A stretch of 7,710 nt of DNA. Origin: Sporomusa sp. Lineage in GTDB: Bacteria > Bacillota_C > Negativicutes > Sporomusales > Sporomusaceae. Both the position numbers and the translations under genes were made by a program. Location: positions 1-7,710 of the forward strand of contig JAQSXM010000144.1 in assembly GCA_029256645.1 (NCBI GenBank), given 5' to 3'. Position 1 is the first letter of the stretch; each line of letters starts with the position of its first letter. Below the pieces are notes generated by a model. That model was not told where the DNA came from and did no database searches. It saw only the letters and a list, made by a program, of their open reading frames with translations. Below are positions 4,894 to 7,710 of the stretch, piece by piece.

Positions 4894-5898
4894 ATGAAGC
4901 TAATCTCAATAGTTGTACCCGTTTTTAATGAGCAGGAGAATCTGACTGTGTTTTATCAAGAAGTATGTAAGTATATGGATCCCCTGGGCTATTCCTATGA
5001 ATTGATTTTTATCGATGATGGTTCCACCGATGACACCGCTGGTATGCTCGAGCGGCTGACACAACAGGATACGAGGGTTAAAGCAGTTCTTCTGGCCCGT
5101 AACTTTGGGCACCAGGTGGCATTAACCTGCGGTCTTGATTATGCCAAGGGTGACGCGGTGATCACCATGGATGGCGATATGCAGCATCCACCGGAGATGT
5201 TGCCGCTGCTAGTAAGGAAATGGGAAGAGGGTTTCGAAGTTGTGCAAACCATTCGAGTCGATACAGCCGGTGTCTCTTGGTTAAAGAGGTTTACATCAAG
5301 CATGTTCTACCGATTAATCAATGCAATGTCCGATGTTCATATCGTGGAAGGCGGGTCAGACTTCCGGCTGCTTGATAAAAAAGTTGTTCAAACTTTTCAC
5401 CATTTTAAAGAAAAGGCCCGATTTATCCGCGGGATCATCGGCGATATGGGTTACCGACAGGCCCAGGTAGAGTTTGTAGCACCCGCGCGATTTGCCGGCA
5501 AATCCAAGTTTTCGCCCAGGAAGATGCTTTCTTTTGCCCTTGATGGTATTACGGCATATTCAAAGGTACCCTTGCGTTTTGCCTTTTATCTTGGCTTGCT
5601 CTTTGGGCTGATGAGTTTTGCTTTGACCCTGAATGTGGTGTACACGAAATTGTTTACCGCTGATGCCGTTCCGGGGTGGGCCACGATAGCGGCCAGTGTT
5701 TTGTTGCTCGGCGGAGTCCAATTGGCAGGTCTGGGTATCATCGGTGAATATGTCGGTCGTGTTTTTGAGGAGGTTAAACAGCGGCCGCTATACTGGGTTA
5801 GCGCTGAACTGGAAAGTGGCGCTGAAACCGTTTCTGAGAAGGGCGGCAAGCACGGCAATTTGGTGATAGCAAAAACGCAATGGAAGGTACTTCCCTAA
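4894..5898 (+). CDS. Family 2 polyprenyl-phosphate glycosyltransferase (GtrB/ArnC/FlmF2 type)
   Basis: A 334-residue membrane glycosyltransferase that would move a sugar from a nucleotide donor to undecaprenyl phosphate on the cytoplasmic face. The GT-A domain shows VVPVFNEQENL at 7-17, DDGSTDD at 41-47, the metal-binding MDGDMQHPPE at 92-101 (D93, D95), and RFAGKSKFSPRK near 199-210, typical of the DPM1/GtrB group. Two membrane helices follow at about 228-250 and 262-284, then a polar C-terminal tail. ArnC (Ara4N-formyl), GtrB (glucose) and FlmF2 (GalNAc) share this layout, so the sugar cannot be read from the sequence. The neighbouring epimerase and NaxD-like deacetylase favour HexNAc, by inference. 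The ATG follows GGCGGAG. It is the first gene of an operon with the epimerase 38 bases on and the ArnT-like gene after that. Promoter box 2 controls it. Confidence 0.92.
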   Translation: MKLISIVVPVFNEQENLTVFYQEVCKYMDPLGYSYELIFIDDGSTDDTAGMLERLTQQDTRVKAVLLARNFGHQVALTCGLDYAKGDAVITMDGDMQHPPEMLPLLVRKWEEGFEVVQTIRVDTAGVSWLKRFTSSMFYRLINAMSDVHIVEGGSDFRLLDKKVVQTFHHFKEKARFIRGIIGDMGYRQAQVEFVAPARFAGKSKFSPRKMLSFALDGITAYSKVPLRFAFYLGLLFGLMSFALTLNVVYTKLFTADAVPGWATIAASVLLLGGVQLAGLGIIGEYVGRVFEEVKQRPLYWVSAELESGAETVSEKGGKHGNLVIAKTQWKVLP

Positions 5899-5936
5899 AA
5901 TAAAATGATGTCACAAGCGCTGAGAGGAGAAGGAAG

Positions 5937-6863
5937 ATGAAAGTTCTGGTAACAGGGGGAGCCGGCTTTATCGGCTCACACATTGTAGATATTTTAGTTC
6001 AAGCTGACCTGCAGGTGTATATCCTGGATAATCTGAGCACAGGATCATTTACCAATATTAATCCAGGGGCTGTTTTCCTAAAAAAGGATATTCGGGATGA
6101 GGACCTTAAAGGATTGCTGGCAAGAGAGCGATTTGATTATGTTGTTCATCAAGCCGCCCAAACAACGGTGGCTAATTCCCTGGCTAATCCGTATTACGAT
6201 TGTGATGTTAATATTCGCGGTTTGGTTAATTTGCTTGAAGCATGCAGGCTGTCGGCAGTAAAGCGGATTGTTTTCGCGTCAAGCGCGGCAGTTTATGGCG
6301 ACACAGATTCACTGCCGATTGATGAAGACTGCGAGAGACATCCTGCCTCTTTCTATGGTGAGAGCAAATTAACAGGGGAACATTATCTGGAATTGTATTA
6401 TAAAAATTTTGGCCTGGAGTATGTTGCCTTGCGCTATGCGAACGTTTACGGAGAACGCCAGGCCGACAGCGGCGAGGGTGGTGTTATTAGCATATTTTTG
6501 AATAAGCTGCTCGCCGGCCATGGTTTAACAGTTTACGGAGATGGAAGTCAGACCCGTGATTATATCTATGTTAAGGATGTGGCGGCAGCGAACTATCAGG
6601 CTTTATTTGCCAGAGCGGCAAACCTGAGCTATAACATCAGCACTGCGACGGAGACGAGTGTTAATGAACTGATGGGGCTATTGTCCCAGCTCACTAAGCA
6701 ACAGCCGGCTGTTGTAAATGGCGCGCCGCGCGACAATGATATAAGGCGTTCGGTATTAGCCAATCAGGCAGCCGTTAATAGCCTCAATTGGCAGCCGACA
6801 TACACTTTGCAAGCAGGACTATGTCTGATGCTGCGTGATCTGAAACCTGGAATATCAGTGTAA
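5937..6863 (+). CDS. GalE-like NAD-dependent UDP-sugar 4-epimerase
   Basis: A 308-residue extended short-chain dehydrogenase/reductase that would interconvert UDP-Glc/UDP-Gal or UDP-GlcNAc/UDP-GalNAc in the cytoplasm. The Rossmann motif GGAGFIG is at 7-13. DNLSTG at 31-36 follows strand two, as in GalE. FASSAAVYGD (S115/S116) and the catalytic YGESK (Y140, K144) are intact, and NVYGERQ at 169-175 plus YGDGSQTRDYIYVKDV near 200-215 are standard for this GalE subgroup. Substrate choice cannot be read directly. Sitting between an Und-P glycosyltransferase and an ArnT-like gene, it plausibly supplies UDP-GalNAc (or UDP-Gal) as donor, which is inference. The ATG has a strong AGGAGAAGGA site 38 bases after the glycosyltransferase stop. 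Length and active site are normal. Confidence 0.92.
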   Translation: MKVLVTGGAGFIGSHIVDILVQADLQVYILDNLSTGSFTNINPGAVFLKKDIRDEDLKGLLARERFDYVVHQAAQTTVANSLANPYYDCDVNIRGLVNLLEACRLSAVKRIVFASSAAVYGDTDSLPIDEDCERHPASFYGESKLTGEHYLELYYKNFGLEYVALRYANVYGERQADSGEGGVISIFLNKLLAGHGLTVYGDGSQTRDYIYVKDVAAANYQALFARAANLSYNISTATETSVNELMGLLSQLTKQQPAVVNGAPRDNDIRRSVLANQAAVNSLNWQPTYTLQAGLCLMLRDLKPGISV

Positions 6864-6903
6864 CAGAAAATTGAGCAAGGCAGACTGGAAAGGGATTCAT
6901 ACG

Positions 6904-7710
6904 ATGACAAATAAAAAAAATTGGCTCTATGTAGCAGTAATTTTGGTTGTAGCCAATATACTCATGTTTTCTTATTTAGGATCTCAGCCTTTATTGGATC
7001 CGGATGAACCGGTGTATGCTGAAACGGCAAGAGAAATGCTGCAGGTTCATGATTTTATTTCTCCCCGGATTTATGGCGATTTCTGGTTTGATAAGCCACC
7101 GATGTATTATTGGCTGGTGGCAGGGGCATTTAAAATCTTTGGCATTGGTGAGTTCTCCGCCCGTTTTCCTTCCGCTTTTTTTGCAGTAGGCGGAGCCATT
7201 TTAGTCTATTTATCGGGCCGGAAACTTTTCACTGAGCGTGCCGGATTGCTTGCTGCTCTGGTATTGGTCACTAGTCTGGAATATTTCTATCTGGGCAACG
7301 CAGCTGTTACCGATATGACACTGACTTTTTCCCTGACGGCGGCACTGCTGTCATTTCTTCACCGGAAATATTATCTGCTATACGGATTTGCCGCTCTCGC
7401 CGTAGTGACCAAAGGCCCGGTTGCCATCTTCTTTTGTGGTGTGATTATCGGCTTGTACCTGGTTTTGACAGGTAACTTAAAAACGATGAAGAGGATGAAG
7501 CTTGTAAGCGGGGGCGCACTTTTTGCAGTTATTGCCCTGCCTTGGTATGTGGCGATGTACTCTCTCCATGGAATGGCCTTTATTGACACTTTCTTAGGCT
7601 TTCATAATGTAACCCGTTTTTTGCAGCCTGAGCACGTCTCAGGAGCAATCTGGTATTACTATATTCCTGTGTTATTCCTGGGCTTCTTCCCGTGGACTGC
7701 TTTCTTAGCC
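6904..7710 (+). CDS. ArnT/FlmK-type lipid A sugar transferase, N-terminal half (3' end outside window)
   Basis: An integral-membrane glycosyltransferase (GT83/PMT-like) that would transfer a sugar from undecaprenyl phosphate to lipid A on the periplasmic face. The ATG at 6904 opens 269 codons without a stop to the window end, about half of the usual 500-550 residues. After TM1 (about 7-25) the first periplasmic loop has PLLDPDEPVYAETAREML at about 29-46, with the D-E pair at 34-35. FDKPPMYYW follows at 62-70, the match to ArnT's FEKP segment. Repeated hydrophobic helices come next, with TKGPV near 160. These are the conserved ArnT loop motifs. FlmK in Francisella (galactosamine) and ArnT in enterics (Ara4N) share them, so the sugar is inferred from the epimerase and NaxD-like neighbours. 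AAAGGGA at 6889-6895 is the ribosome binding site. The gene follows the epimerase by 40 bases, in the same operon. Confidence 0.9.
   Translation, partial: MTNKKNWLYVAVILVVANILMFSYLGSQPLLDPDEPVYAETAREMLQVHDFISPRIYGDFWFDKPPMYYWLVAGAFKIFGIGEFSARFPSAFFAVGGAILVYLSGRKLFTERAGLLAALVLVTSLEYFYLGNAAVTDMTLTFSLTAALLSFLHRKYYLLYGFAALAVVTKGPVAIFFCGVIIGLYLVLTGNLKTMKRMKLVSGGALFAVIALPWYVAMYSLHGMAFIDTFLGFHNVTRFLQPEHVSGAIWYYYIPVLFLGFFPWTAFLA

Noticed and set aside
5905..5940. 11-residue micro-ORF overlapping the epimerase ATG by ATGA
   Set aside because: It is too short to judge, has no ribosome site of its own, and its codons are mostly the epimerase ribosome binding site.
7371..7589. 72-codon - strand frame opposite the ArnT-like gene
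   Set aside because: The + strand frame is open from 6904 to the window end with ArnT motifs, so this is its shadow.

Overview
The window reads entirely on the + strand and splits into two functional blocks around a decayed transposon end. The likely host is a diderm (outer-membrane) member of the Firmicutes, for example the Sporomusa/Pelosinus branch of the Negativicutes. This is an inference. It rests on very strong GGAGG-type ribosome binding sites, a tripartite RND metal pump, and ArnT-type lipid-modifying enzymes that need an outer membrane with lipid A. No rRNA or other taxonomic marker is present.

Block 1 (1-2841) is a tight four-gene metal-efflux operon with gaps of about 25-35 bases. 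It encodes the C-terminal part of a CusA/CzcA-type heavy-metal RND pump (cut by the window start), a small Met/His-containing lipoprotein, an exported NlpC/P60 peptidoglycan hydrolase, and an exported Met-rich protein with three tandem 13-residue repeats. The Met/His content points to copper or silver. The accessory proteins look like envelope metal binders plus a wall-remodelling enzyme serving the pump.

The spacer (2842-3156) holds the left end of an IS3-like element. It has a candidate end, a hairpin with a T-run, and the first 19 codons of an orfA-like transposase. The element breaks off just before a promoter.

Block 2 (3157-7710) looks like a pathway for putting an amino sugar on lipid A. 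It contains a ChbG/HpnK/NaxD-family deacetylase, a single-domain EamA transporter followed by a clear terminator, a polyprenyl-phosphate glycosyltransferase (GtrB/ArnC/FlmF2 type), a GalE-like 4-epimerase, and the N-terminal half of an ArnT/FlmK-type membrane glycosyltransferase cut by the window end. The set matches the Francisella FlmF2-NaxD-FlmK galactosamine route, with the epimerase as a possible source of UDP-GalNAc and EamA as a candidate flippase.

The deacetylase gene and the glycosyltransferase operon each have an upstream 33-base promoter box, alike at 28 of 33 positions. Each box has a TTTCA-N6-TTTCA direct repeat with 11-base spacing, placed identically relative to a -10 hexamer. 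This suggests one OmpR/PhoP/PmrA-like response regulator controls both units. The second promoter also carries a perfect 16-bp inverted repeat over the predicted start site and a structured leader.
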